Part shown: one piece after another, positions 50,673-59,201 of the stretch
Layout: each line of letters starts with the position of its first letter
Position numbering within the stretch: position 1 is the stretch's first letter
Assembly (NCBI RefSeq): GCF_002812085.1
Contig: NZ_NPDM01000002.1
Span: forward strand, 558,001-622,000
Direction: 5' to 3'
DNA from: Leptospira levettii
Lineage (GTDB): Bacteria; Spirochaetota; Leptospiria; Leptospirales; Leptospiraceae
Length of the DNA: 64,000 bases
Translations under genes and position numbers: made by a program
Notes under the pieces: model-generated
Told to the model about the DNA's origin: nothing
The model's database searches: none
What the model saw: only the letters and a program-made list of their open reading frames with translations

Positions 50673-52181
50673 TTAGATTCTGTCTAGATGTTTTTCAGTG
50701 AGCCGGAAGTTTTCCAATACCCACTCTCTCGTTGTCACTGTTTCCACAAATCGCCGATCATGGCTCACTACAAGGAGAGCCTTTGGGAAACGCCCGAGTG
50801 ATACCTCTAAGGCTTCTACCGATTTTAGATCCAAATGATTGGTAGGTTCGTCTAAGAGCATCACTTCAAAACTCTCTTCTAGGTGGAGAGACAGATACAG
50901 TTTTTTACATTCTCCTGGACTCAAAGACTCGGACTCGGCAAACCGTTTGGGATCACTGCCTAAACGATGGAGTGACGAAAGAACTTTTGCTCTTTTTATG
51001 TCCGAGAGGTTTTGGAACTCGTTGTACAATTGGAATACCTCCTCATTCGAAAATTCTTGTGGGAGGTAAAACGTGCTTATCCCTTTTTTCTGCAATTGAT
51101 TTGCCAGATATAGGAGTAAGGTTGATTTCCCAACACCGTTTTTTCCTGTGATGGAAATCCTATCATGAGATTGGATGTCCAAATTTTTTTCTAAACTCAA
51201 TTGCAAAAATCCTAAATCCAAATTACCACCATCTAACAAACATAAGTGACTCTTTTTGTATGGAGTAGACAACCAATCGATCCCGATTGTTTCCTTTTCG
51301 GGAAGTGTTTTCCCAATTTCTATTTCTCGTTTTTTAGAATGTTCGGTTCTTGTTTCAATTTGGTTTTTGAGTCGGCCTGCTTGGCCATCTTTCCCTGACA
51401 CTCGAGCCAAATTGATTTTGTGGCGTGCATCGTGGTCATGGAGGTCTAAACCTTTTTTTGATCGGTGGATGTGGGAAAGTTTAGCCACCTCTCTCCTTCG
51501 TTTTAATTCAGCATCGAGTTTTTTTCTTTCCCGTTTTACAATTTCCCAATCATGTAATCTCTCTCCTTTTTCACGTTCCAGCTCAATTTTCCCTGCAGAA
51601 TAATTTCCATTCCTTTGGCTCACAAAGTTTTTTTCGAGGAAAACACATGAATTGACGACACCATCTAACAAGTCTCTGTCGTGGCTAATGAGAATACCAA
51701 TTCCTTTGTATAACAAAAGTGATTCCCGAATGATCTTGGCACTGTAAAAATCCAAATGATTCGTGGGTTCATCTAAAACCAAAACATCTGATTGTTTTGA
51801 TAAGACCATTGCAAGTAACAATCTTCTTTTTTCACCAAAGCTGAGAGTCGAATAGTGATCCATCGATTCGAACTTAACTTGTAAGAGATTTTTCCAGTAC
51901 CCAAATTCTTGGTCCTCATCATATAAAAATTCTTGGAGTCCATCACTGGTTATCTCTGTACCTTGCGAAAGAAAAGTAACAGACTCGTTCCCAAGGACAA
52001 TCCCCTTTGCTGTTTCAATTTCACCACATATGATTTTTGCTAACGTGGATTTACCACTTCCATTTTTCCCAACAATTCCCGTCCATCCTGTAGTAAAATG
52101 AAGGTTCAGGTTTTGGAACAATGGTTCCGATTGAGATTCGAATTGGAATGTAAGGTTGTGAACGGAAAGAAAACTAGACAT
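50673..52181 (-). CDS. ABC-F family ATPase
   Basis: Soluble protein with two ABC domains, acting on ribosomes; family members protect from antibiotics or help stalled ribosomes. First domain: Walker [11 protein letters not shown], signature [15 protein letters not shown], Walker [15 protein letters not shown] charged linker (residues of about 215-300, [20 protein letters not shown]) follows. Second domain: [25 protein letters not shown] and [15 protein letters not shown] 52181 has GGGAG 8 nt upstream and gives 502 residues. The compact size and short linker fit resistance-type ABC-F proteins (Msr/Vml/Lsa-like). Its leader has an attenuator-like element. Confidence 0.88.
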   Translation of the reverse strand: MSSFLSVHNLTFQFESQSEPLFQNLNLHFTTGWTGIVGKNGSGKSTLAKIICGEIETAKGIVLGNESVTFLSQGTEITSDGLQEFLYDEDQEFGYWKNLLQVKFESMDHYSTLSFGEKRRLLLAMVLSKQSDVLVLDEPTNHLDFYSAKIIRESLLLYKGIGILISHDRDLLDGVVNSCVFLEKNFVSQRNGNYSAGKIELEREKGERLHDWEIVKRERKKLDAELKRRREVAKLSHIHRSKKGLDLHDHDARHKINLARVSGKDGQAGRLKNQIETRTEHSKKREIEIGKTLPEKETIGIDWLSTPYKKSHLCLLDGGNLDLGFLQLSLEKNLDIQSHDRISITGKNGVGKSTLLLYLANQLQKKGISTFYLPQEFSNEEVFQLYNEFQNLSDIKRAKVLSSLHRLGSDPKRFAESESLSPGECKKLYLSLHLEESFEVMLLDEPTNHLDLKSVEALEVSLGRFPKALLVVSHDRRFVETVTTREWVLENFRLTEKHLDRI

Positions 52182-52210
52182 AGAACAAACTCCCATTGTT
52201 TCCAAGTGGA

Positions 52211-52281
52211 AATCGGTAAGTATGCCTTGTCCTAAAAACAAAGGAGAAGTGTGGATTGGTTTTAAAATTTACTTACCGATT
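52211..52281 (-). promoter_or_regulatory. Perfect 12-bp inverted repeat in the ABC-F leader (attenuator candidate)
   Basis: AATCGGTAAGTA (52211-52222) and TACTTACCGATT (52270-52281) are perfect reverse complements with 47 nt between. In the minus-strand transcript the first arm covers the end of a short leader ORF, and the second arm ends about 29 nt before the ABC-F start. A second, smaller hairpin, TTTCC/GGAAA (52199-52212), shares 2 nt with the second arm. A TTGACA -35 lies at 52350-52355. Confidence 0.6.
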
Positions 52282-52299
52282 GTTTGTTTGGATTCTCAT
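52273..52299 (-). CDS. Leader peptide of the ABC-F gene (8 residues, MRIQTNNR)
   Basis: ATG at 52299 and TAA at 52273-52275 on the minus strand. AAGG stands 9 nt before the ATG. Its last two sense codons (AAT, CGG) and stop lie in the first arm of the 12-bp repeat, so a ribosome at its end would prevent that stem from forming. Resistance-type ABC-F genes often use such leaders. The evidence is only positional. Confidence 0.45.
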   Translation of the reverse strand: MRIQTNNR

Positions 52300-52377
52300 C
52301 GGAGTGTACCTTGCCTGTGTTTGTTAGACTAAAAAAAACAAAGCTAAGTTGTCAAACAATTCCATTTGAAGATGGGA

Positions 52378-54888
52378 TCAGTTTCCTTTTGCCATTAGGA
52401 ATTTTTCCATAAACTCTGTGATGTCTCGAATGTTTCGATTGATCATCTTACGAAGTTCAGGTGGGATATTTTGGGATTTGATCACGCGGTAATAATTGAG
52501 AGCATTTTTTAACATCTTACGACGGGCAAACTCTTGTGCTTTCATGAGCATCGGTTTGTATTTATAATACGAATATTCCATAATAGAATAATTCTTAGAT
52601 AATCGGAACGCATGTGGGATTTTTCCAAAATCATAAGTCAGAGTTAAAAACGGAGCATCATCCGCTTCTGGTGGTTTTAATTCCAAAACCCCATGGATGA
52701 TTTTTTCAGGTTCATCCTCTGTGGCTTTTTCGGCCATCTCCTCGAGAGGCATAGGAGATTCTTCTTCTGCGATCTCCCCCAAATCCCCATCGACAATTTC
52801 AATATCAGGACCATCTACATCATCAAACGAAGGGCCTTCTGTTTCACCTTCTTCTTCTTTTCGTTTGCGATCACGAAACACTTCATCCGCATCAGGTAAA
52901 CCGATTTTAATATCATCAGCGACAAGTGGTCTGTTTGTAAGTTCCACTTGGATGGGCATATCCGTTTCAATAATCGTTTCCGACTTATGTTTGTTAGGAT
53001 CAACTGCTTCTGGGAGTTCTACTTTTGAAGAAATTAATTCATCAGTTTGTGGATCAACTGGATCAGGGAGTTCCAGTTCTTTGCGTAAAGAATCAGTCGT
53101 ATCTTGGAACCAATTTGGTTCCTCACCAGTTTGTTTCCTCTCGTCTGGATGGAGAAGAGGTTCTTTTTCATCCCTTCTCAGGTCATTTGGATCTGGTAAT
53201 CCAATGGGTTCGAGGTCCCATGATTCAGGTAATTTTAAATTGGGTTGTTCTGGAAAGTATGATTTTAATAAATCATTGAGAGATGATTCTTCCCCTTTCG
53301 CTTCAAATTCTTTTGCTTTTTTTTCTAGTTTTTGAAGGGCTTGGTTTTTTAAGAACTCTTCTCTTTCTTTAAAACGATCACGTTTACGTCTGTCTTCCCC
53401 GGACCTTCTATCTTTCCTACCAACTAAATTGGTTCTTCTGTCAGGATTTTTCCTTCGCTCTTCCCCAGACCTTCTATCAACGAGAGGTAAATCTTTAAAC
53501 TGTTTCCAATCATTTGAAAAAAATGTATCTTCAGGTAAATCAAGCTCAGATACATCTTTTTTAGAAATTTGCTCCGCTAACTCCTGCAAGTCGAAAGGTT
53601 TTCTTTCTTCTTCTTGCCTTTGTTTGTTTTCTGGTGGAACAAAAAATGGACCTACAATTCCAGAACCTGCTGGTGCCATAGGAATACCAGCTTGTGAAGG
53701 TGTTAATCCTCCAGCTGTCAAACCTTGGTTCAAGGATTGTAATAATTGGTCTTGGTTTTGTAAAAGTTTTGGATCGATGACGCCAGGAGATTGTGGACTT
53801 GATTGTAAAAACTGATACACAATTGGATGTACCAATTGGTTTCCACCTTCAACCGTTTGGTTGATTTGTGGTCCACTGGGAGGTTGTGGATCATTTTTCC
53901 CTTTTGGGAGTGGAGGTGGTGGGAAGTCTCCCAAATTTTGCCCAGGAGGTAAAGATGGTTCTTTTGGCAAATTTGGAAAGTTAGGTGGTGGAGAATTTTG
54001 TGCAAATTGAATGGCACGAGCAATTGATTCCGCAAATAATTCGGATACTTCTTTTAGGGCATGCACCAAATCACTTAAGTCTTTGTCTGATTTCTCTAAA
54101 TTCCCTGGTGGTTTTGGTTTGGGTTTTTTCGGAGATTCATTGTCCTGGGTTTTGCCATCTTTGCCAGTTTCTTCGGATCCTTTTTCTGGATTGTCCTCTA
54201 AAAACTCTTCTAAATCCTGAATGTTTTTTTTGATTTTTTCTTTGATAGCAGGATCAGGAATACGATTGCCAGTCCTTTCAAAGATCTCAATTGCTTCCTC
54301 AACTTGTTCTGCTTCGACAAGTGCTTCCGCATTGAGAAGTGGCCTACGATGGAAACTATACTTCGAATTTTTAGAGATAATATCATCAGCTGAAAAACTA
54401 ATCTCAGGACTCTCTCGCCTAGGTCTAGACGGTGAATCTTCAACCTCAGGATTTTCTTCACCAAAGTCACCTAACGGAAGCTCGCTCAGTGATTTAGGAG
54501 GTTTTTGTTTTTCTCGTTTCCTTCTTGGTGTATTCTTAGTTTCATCACCACCTAAACTTGGTTCGTCGAAATCTTCTTCTAAGTTGGGTAAGTCTGATAG
54601 TTTTTCAGAGAATGATTTTGGTTTTGATTTGGGACTTTTGGTATCTGTTTGGAAACCAAGTTCCTCTCCCCTACTTTGTTTGTTCCCTTTCTCGCGGGAA
54701 GATATCCCACCACCTTTTTTAGGAACTTCTGCCTCATCAGTTTCATCACCTTGCTTCTGTTTGAGTCTCCGTTTTTGCCTTGGACTCAAAGACGCACTGG
54801 ACTCACCACTCCCTTCACGACGAGAGATCTCATCGAGATCGGCGCCAGCACCAGAGAGACCGAGTAACATCATAAGGGTTGTTAACAT
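52378..54888 (-). CDS. Large low-complexity protein with duplicated helical domain, unknown
   Basis: An 836-residue, very hydrophilic protein of no known family. The start MLTTLMMLLGLSGAGADLDE is only weakly hydrophobic. Long Pro/Ser/Glu/Lys stretches and a Pro/Gln-rich middle (residues of about 290-420) look disordered. A run of RR-x-G-x-x-RR units (DRRSGEERRKNPDRR, then DRRSGEDRRKRDR) lies near residue 470. Two TPR-like helical units of about 55 residues, near 175-233 and near the C-terminus, resemble each other (KIKKNIQDLEEFLEDN and MINRNIRDITEFMEKF). It may be a scaffold. It is divergent from the thioesterase gene. Confidence 0.8.
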   Translation of the reverse strand: MLTTLMMLLGLSGAGADLDEISRREGSGESSASLSPRQKRRLKQKQGDETDEAEVPKKGGGISSREKGNKQSRGEELGFQTDTKSPKSKPKSFSEKLSDLPNLEEDFDEPSLGGDETKNTPRRKREKQKPPKSLSELPLGDFGEENPEVEDSPSRPRRESPEISFSADDIISKNSKYSFHRRPLLNAEALVEAEQVEEAIEIFERTGNRIPDPAIKEKIKKNIQDLEEFLEDNPEKGSEETGKDGKTQDNESPKKPKPKPPGNLEKSDKDLSDLVHALKEVSELFAESIARAIQFAQNSPPPNFPNLPKEPSLPPGQNLGDFPPPPLPKGKNDPQPPSGPQINQTVEGGNQLVHPIVYQFLQSSPQSPGVIDPKLLQNQDQLLQSLNQGLTAGGLTPSQAGIPMAPAGSGIVGPFFVPPENKQRQEEERKPFDLQELAEQISKKDVSELDLPEDTFFSNDWKQFKDLPLVDRRSGEERRKNPDRRTNLVGRKDRRSGEDRRKRDRFKEREEFLKNQALQKLEKKAKEFEAKGEESSLNDLLKSYFPEQPNLKLPESWDLEPIGLPDPNDLRRDEKEPLLHPDERKQTGEEPNWFQDTTDSLRKELELPDPVDPQTDELISSKVELPEAVDPNKHKSETIIETDMPIQVELTNRPLVADDIKIGLPDADEVFRDRKRKEEEGETEGPSFDDVDGPDIEIVDGDLGEIAEEESPMPLEEMAEKATEDEPEKIIHGVLELKPPEADDAPFLTLTYDFGKIPHAFRLSKNYSIMEYSYYKYKPMLMKAQEFARRKMLKNALNYYRVIKSQNIPPELRKMINRNIRDITEFMEKFLMAKGN

Positions 54889-55050
54889 AAAAGGGTTCTA
54901 CTCTTTATTTTCGAGGTTTAGAGAGGCGTAACTTAAGAAAATACCAAAGAATATTGCATTTCCAAGTATTTTACGAGGCTTTTTAAGCCAAACTGACCGC
55001 AAGTTCTTTTTCTGCTTGACACAAGAGAATTTCTTGCGTTCCATGGTGGC

Positions 55051-55455
55051 ATGAAATCCGTTGCGAAAAAAAATCTCAGCTTTGCCTCCTCTCCGGACAA
55101 TGCAGACGGGTTGCAGTTAAAAATCACATTCGATGAAGACACAAAAACTGCCTTCGGTGATTACACCTGCCCCGAAAAATACCAGGGTTTACCAGATCAA
55201 ATCCATCCAGGGATTATCTCAACCATCCTTGATGAGATCATGGTCAAGATCAATGAAGCGATGAATTTCGAAACCACAACAGGGGAACTAACCATTCGTT
55301 TCCTACAACCTGCAAAGGTGAATGAACCTCTTCACTTACGTGGATGGTTTGTGAAAAAGAACAAAAAAATCATCGAAAACCGTGCTGAAATTGAAAATGA
55401 GATCGGCAAAATAGTGGCCCGCGGAAAAGGTAAATATATCGAAGCTGAAGACTGA
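55051..55455 (+). CDS. PaaI-type hotdog thioesterase
   Basis: Acyl-CoA thioesterase-like protein of 134 residues. The hotdog signature is present: [17 protein letters not shown] (central helix, with a His-Pro-Gly start and the catalytic-type Asp/Glu), then [23 protein letters not shown] in the sheet. The substrate is unknown. A TTGACA at 55016-55021 with a 17-nt spacer and a weak TTCCAT end 6 nt before the ATG, so a leaderless message is possible. A small repeat, CAAGA/TCTTG (55022-55036), fills the spacer. The stop lies 4 nt before the tRNA. Confidence 0.85.
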   Translation: MKSVAKKNLSFASSPDNADGLQLKITFDEDTKTAFGDYTCPEKYQGLPDQIHPGIISTILDEIMVKINEAMNFETTTGELTIRFLQPAKVNEPLHLRGWFVKKNKKIIENRAEIENEIGKIVARGKGKYIEAED

Positions 55456-55459
55456 TAAT

Positions 55460-55546
55460 GCCGATGTGGTGGAATTGGTAGACGCAGTGGATTCAAAATC
55501 CACCGATGGTAACATCATGCCGGTTCGATTCCGGCCATCGGTACCA
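55460..55546 (+). tRNA. tRNA-Leu (CAA)
   Basis: An 87-nt class II tRNA. The acceptor stem GCCGATG/CATCGGT includes one G-U pair and is followed by an encoded ACCA. The anticodon arm is GTGGA-TTCAAAA-TCCAC with anticodon CAA. The variable arm has GATG/CATC, and the T arm is GCCGG-TTCGATT-CCGGC. It reads UUG. It is separated by only 4 nt from the thioesterase stop and by 4 nt from the stop of the convergent gene. Confidence 0.95.
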
Positions 55547-55550
55547 AAAG

Positions 55551-56327
55551 TTATTTAGTTCGAAATCTCGCACAAGCTTTTTGATAAAACTCCTTTTCGA
55601 TTTTATCAATTGCTTGTAAAACGAGATCCATCTCTTGCCTCGTTAACAAATCAAAAATTTTCTGTCCTTCCTTTAGAATCGAAACTCCAAGTGAAATTCC
55701 ATTTTTATCATTCTCTGTATAAAGAGATTGTTTCGATTCCATCTTCAGAAGGATATCTTCCATAATCAATATGATCTTTCGAACGAGTTCTTTGTCAGAA
55801 AAAATAGAAAAGAGTGAACACACATCTTTCCGAAAAGCATCTGCTTTCTCTTTTTCCACAAAGGAGATGAGTTTCTCCATTGCAAAGTTCGATTCTAAAA
55901 ACTCTTTTGGATTCTCTTGTGCATCAAGAGCCATCACCAATTCTTCTTCAAAACTATGAGCTGTCACATAAGAATGAAGAGCTGACATTCCCGCTTTTAA
56001 TGCCATAGGAAAATGTTTACCAAAACGAAAGATGGACATAGCCAAGTTTCCGAGTATCCCCCATATTTTGGAAGGATGGTTTACAAATCCAGATAACGCA
56101 TCAAAGGCGGCATCTAACTTTTTTCTTTTTTCATAAGAGGGATACAAATACTCTAAAAAAAACGTTAGCAGTTCTTGGATTGTTTTTTCCGAAATGGAAT
56201 GGAATTCTGGATAATTCTGTAAATTATCTTTTGAATAACGAATCACCAAAGACTTTTGGTATAACTGGATAAACTCAGGAAACAAGGAATGATGTAAAAC
56301 TTTAGATGTTTCTTTTTTTGGCTTCAT
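55551..56327 (-). CDS. Conserved-looking helical protein, unknown
   Basis: A 258-residue protein, predicted all-helical, without signal peptide or clear membrane segment. Visible stretches include KTIQELLTFFLEYLYPSYEK, DALSGFVNHPSKIWGILGN, FRFGKHFPMALKAGMSAL and KLISFVEKEKADAF. I do not recognise a family. It lies 12 nt after the amidase gene at the end of a seven-gene minus-strand run. Confidence 0.75.
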   Translation of the reverse strand: MKPKKETSKVLHHSLFPEFIQLYQKSLVIRYSKDNLQNYPEFHSISEKTIQELLTFFLEYLYPSYEKRKKLDAAFDALSGFVNHPSKIWGILGNLAMSIFRFGKHFPMALKAGMSALHSYVTAHSFEEELVMALDAQENPKEFLESNFAMEKLISFVEKEKADAFRKDVCSLFSIFSDKELVRKIILIMEDILLKMESKQSLYTENDKNGISLGVSILKEGQKIFDLLTRQEMDLVLQAIDKIEKEFYQKACARFRTK

Positions 56328-56339
56328 ATACTGTTAAGA

Positions 56340-57686
56340 TTATAATACGTCTTCAAAATAAGTTTCATATCGTTCCCAATTTACCTTTTTTCCCTTGGGG
56401 TTATAAGGAAGGTTTGGATTTTTTTTCACATCAAGTCCAACAAACAAAGAATAAATGCCGACTGCAAGCGAGATGGCTGTTTCCTTTTTATTTTGGGTTA
56501 AGTATTTGATATCACGGCTTCGGTTCACATACCCAATTTCGATAAAAGCACAAAGTGCATTGGTATATGTAGGTAAACTATAGGTAGAAATATATGGCTT
56601 TTGGATAGGACCAAGTTCTGGATAAGGAGAATCTTTTTCTTTTAGTTGGATAGGAAGCCCATATTGGACAAAACGCATCAGTTCCCGTGATACATAATGG
56701 TTGTCACCTCCAAACCCTTCTTTCCCACCTTCTCTCCTCCACTCCTCTTTTTTCCCCATTTCCCGTTCCCAAAATCGACCCGACTCTAAAAACTCTTCGT
56801 GTGTTTTGGCATAAGGACCCTTTTTCCCAATATTTTTTTCCCAATTAGGATCGTCAGCATACTTCCAACTAATCATGTTTTGGCGGTAACCTTCAAACTT
56901 AGATAAGTCTGTTTCCTTTCCATTTTTTTTGGACCAATACCCATGTAGGTAAATCCAAGTATCGGCTGTAGCATTTTCTAATTTACTCCAACCAGATTGG
57001 AAAATAAGCCAATCAGACCAAGGACCTTTCAAAAATACACTCTGTGATTTTTGTTTTTCAGATATTTTTTTTAGATTAGAAAAAGTTTTGTACCCGGGAG
57101 TGAGAACTGCTGCCATTCCTCCTTTTTGGCCTTTACTAGCAGGGTTTAGGTGGAGGGATAAAACCAAATGGGGTTTTAGTTCATTGATTTTTGACAACCT
57201 ACCTTTTTTTCTGATTCCAGATTTGGGATCGGGAAAATCATAAAGGCGGTACGGTGCATTTGGATCTTCTGAGATGGCATCATCATCAAACGATGTTTCT
57301 CTTGTTAGGTGGCTTAAGAGTTTCACACGAGTGAATTCATGTTTTTTGGAAAATAATTTGAGATAACCTTCAAATTCTTTCCAACCAACCTCGGTCTCAG
57401 TTAATTTTAATACCTTGTGGACTTCTTTTGCTAAATCAAGTACAACCTTTCTTTCCGTAATACTTCCATGTTCTGTACCTTGTTTGTATGTTTCCAAATA
57501 AGTTTGTGTGACACTGTCATATTTATCTCCATGTTGAGCTTTTGGATCTTTGGCAACGCCACCATGGCCAGGATCAATCACGATACGGAAACTTGGTTCC
57601 GAAAAAATAGAACTAGTAAAAACGAAAAAACAAACAGGCAATAACCGAAGTAAAAATGAAAGGTAGTTTGGATAAGATTGAGACAC
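56340..57686 (-). CDS. N-acetylmuramoyl-L-alanine amidase (Amidase_3)
   Basis: Secreted zinc amidase that cuts peptidoglycan stem peptides. The signal is LLRLLPVCFFVFTSSIFSEP. The catalytic set is present: VIDPGHGG (His), ITERKVVLDLA (Glu), VLSLHLNPAS (His) and the C-terminal EIGYVNRSRD. At 448 residues it is long, with a large insertion (residues of about 85-150 and 220-330) between the zinc ligands, which may hold the regulatory part. The start is GTG 57686, 12 nt after GGAG. It is in an envelope gene cluster. Confidence 0.87.
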   Translation of the reverse strand: MSQSYPNYLSFLLRLLPVCFFVFTSSIFSEPSFRIVIDPGHGGVAKDPKAQHGDKYDSVTQTYLETYKQGTEHGSITERKVVLDLAKEVHKVLKLTETEVGWKEFEGYLKLFSKKHEFTRVKLLSHLTRETSFDDDAISEDPNAPYRLYDFPDPKSGIRKKGRLSKINELKPHLVLSLHLNPASKGQKGGMAAVLTPGYKTFSNLKKISEKQKSQSVFLKGPWSDWLIFQSGWSKLENATADTWIYLHGYWSKKNGKETDLSKFEGYRQNMISWKYADDPNWEKNIGKKGPYAKTHEEFLESGRFWEREMGKKEEWRREGGKEGFGGDNHYVSRELMRFVQYGLPIQLKEKDSPYPELGPIQKPYISTYSLPTYTNALCAFIEIGYVNRSRDIKYLTQNKKETAISLAVGIYSLFVGLDVKKNPNLPYNPKGKKVNWERYETYFEDVL

Positions 57687-57696
57687 GCTTGTGCCA

Positions 57697-57722
57697 TTCT
57701 CCGCCCTATAGCGAGCGGAGAA
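57697..57722 (-). repeat. GC-rich 8-bp hairpin upstream of the amidase gene
   Basis: TTCTCCGC (57697-57704) and GCGGAGAA (57715-57722) are perfect with a 10-nt loop. No T-run follows on the minus strand. It sits 10 nt before the GTG start, and its second arm in the mRNA holds the GGAG ribosome site candidate. Confidence 0.5.
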
Positions 57723-57740
57723 AAGAAAAGTTTGAAGGTA

Positions 57741-58487
57741 TTATTTTGTGTTTTGGCTTACGATTTGATTTTTGTTATCAACAAGATCTTTCGCATATTT
57801 ATCAGTGATCACTTTTTTATCTGCTTCTTGTTCTTTGAAATCAGTTAAAATTTTGATTCCATAGTCCTTTGCGATTCGGTAATGTACGATAGCATCGTAG
57901 TAACGATCATCCCTTGTCATATCTGTCGCTAACCCAAGTTGTCCATAGGCAATTCTTAGTTTTTGTTGTGCTTCAGCAATTTCACGGTATGGCACAACTG
58001 GTTTTACACCTTCTGTCGAAGTATCAACCAACTGAGCTTGTTCTTGGCCAGTAATGGTATCAGCACACTCAGCAAGTAAGTTTTGAGTTTTGGTGTCGTA
58101 ACTTTTGGCAAATTTACCAAGTAGGGCATTGATGTCTTTTTCAAGAATCACCATCGCCTTACCAGAAGCAATATATGCCCTTCGGTAGTAATAACGTAAT
58201 ACAATTTGGTAGTCTTTTTTGATTTTATCTAATGCTGTTTTGGAGTCTGGAACTTCGTCTCCAAAGTTTGCCGTAACAATCGTTAACAATTTAATCGAAT
58301 TGATGACTCTGTCTTTATTGTTTTCAGAAATATTTTTGTATTGTTTTCGTTCTAAATTGGTTCCTTGGTCCAATTTGTCTAATTCTTCAAAGGATTCCTT
58401 TCCTTTTTCAGGTGCACCTGATTCCTGTGCCGTTACCGAAAGACTCAAACAAACCATAGACAGAATCAAAAAACTTTTTTTTAACAC
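57741..58487 (-). CDS. Periplasmic helical protein, Leptospira-type
   Basis: A 248-residue secreted protein. MLKKSFLILSMVCLSLSVTAQ is a signal peptide. The mature part is predicted almost wholly helical: NNKDRVINSIKLLTIVTANF, LRYYYRRAYIASGKAM, EIAEAQQKLRIAYGQLGLA and DDRYYDAIVHYRIAKDYGIK. Overall size, signal and helical content recall the flagellar-coiling proteins FcpA/FcpB of Leptospira, but I cannot confirm this from memory alone. It is in an envelope gene run, 66 nt after the methyltransferase gene. Confidence 0.8.
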   Translation of the reverse strand: MLKKSFLILSMVCLSLSVTAQESGAPEKGKESFEELDKLDQGTNLERKQYKNISENNKDRVINSIKLLTIVTANFGDEVPDSKTALDKIKKDYQIVLRYYYRRAYIASGKAMVILEKDINALLGKFAKSYDTKTQNLLAECADTITGQEQAQLVDTSTEGVKPVVPYREIAEAQQKLRIAYGQLGLATDMTRDDRYYDAIVHYRIAKDYGIKILTDFKEQEADKKVITDKYAKDLVDNKNQIVSQNTK

Positions 58488-58553
58488 GAAACGTTTCTCC
58501 TTAAACCAAGGAGCAGATTACACGAAAAGTTCTAGGTTTGACTACTATTTTTT

Positions 58554-59201
58554 CTACTTCCGAAAAAAGAGTAAGCCGTCTCCGACGGGGAACAAGGTAT
58601 AGTCCGAAACTTGGGATTTCACCGCATTCCAAAGTTCCATCACTGCCATATCGGATGGTTTTTTGGGGTCTGGATGCAAAACTCGCCCATGCCAGAGTAC
58701 ATTATCAAATACAAAACTGGAGCCCTTTTTTGCCTTAGGCCAAAGGGTTTGGAAAATCTTTGGGTAGGTGATTTTATCACAGTCCACAAAATAAAAATCC
58801 GTATCGATCCAAAACATTTCCTCTTCCAAAGCTTCCAAAACAGAACCTGTCACCCGAGTAACATCCATTTGGTCTTTTACACCCATTTTTTCGGCATACA
58901 CTTCTAATAATTTTGCTTGTTCTTCATGACGGTCCACCGTAACGATCTTTGAAGATTTAGATCCATAAAACATCCAAAGTGTTGAATAACCAAGACCAGT
59001 CCCTAATTCTAAAATGGTTTTAGGTTTGAGAAAGGAAACCAAATGGGACAAAACACCACCCGTTGCCGCAGTCACAATGGGTATGTTTTTTTCTTTCGCA
59101 TATGCTTCCATTTCTGAAAACACAGGACTTGGTTTGCATACAAGATCTGTGTCAATAAATGGTTCTAAACCTTCAATGAAAATGCTGGGTCTCGGTTTCA
59201 T
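58554..59201 (-). CDS. O-methyltransferase (class I, YrrM/COMT type)
   Basis: SAM-dependent methyltransferase of 215 residues. SAM site: ILELGTGLGYSTLWM near residue 66, and VTVDRHEEQA as the acidic strand 2 end. The metal-binding set of the COMT family is seen in YFVDCDKITYPKIF and FDNVLWHGRV. The substrate is unknown. It overlaps the metallo-beta-lactamase gene by 4 nt. Confidence 0.88.
   Translation of the reverse strand: MKPRPSIFIEGLEPFIDTDLVCKPSPVFSEMEAYAKEKNIPIVTAATGGVLSHLVSFLKPKTILELGTGLGYSTLWMFYGSKSSKIVTVDRHEEQAKLLEVYAEKMGVKDQMDVTRVTGSVLEALEEEMFWIDTDFYFVDCDKITYPKIFQTLWPKAKKGSSFVFDNVLWHGRVLHPDPKKPSDMAVMELWNAVKSQVSDYTLFPVGDGLLFFRK

Noticed and set aside
52211..52281. Reading the 12-bp inverted repeat before the ABC-F gene as a transposon end or Rho-independent terminator
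   Set aside because: The arms are 47 nt apart with no T-run after the second arm and no transposase nearby; a leader regulatory element fits better.
54221..54931. 236-codon plus-strand ORF rich in Ser
   Set aside because: Mirror of the Glu/Arg/Ser-rich low-complexity protein on the minus strand.
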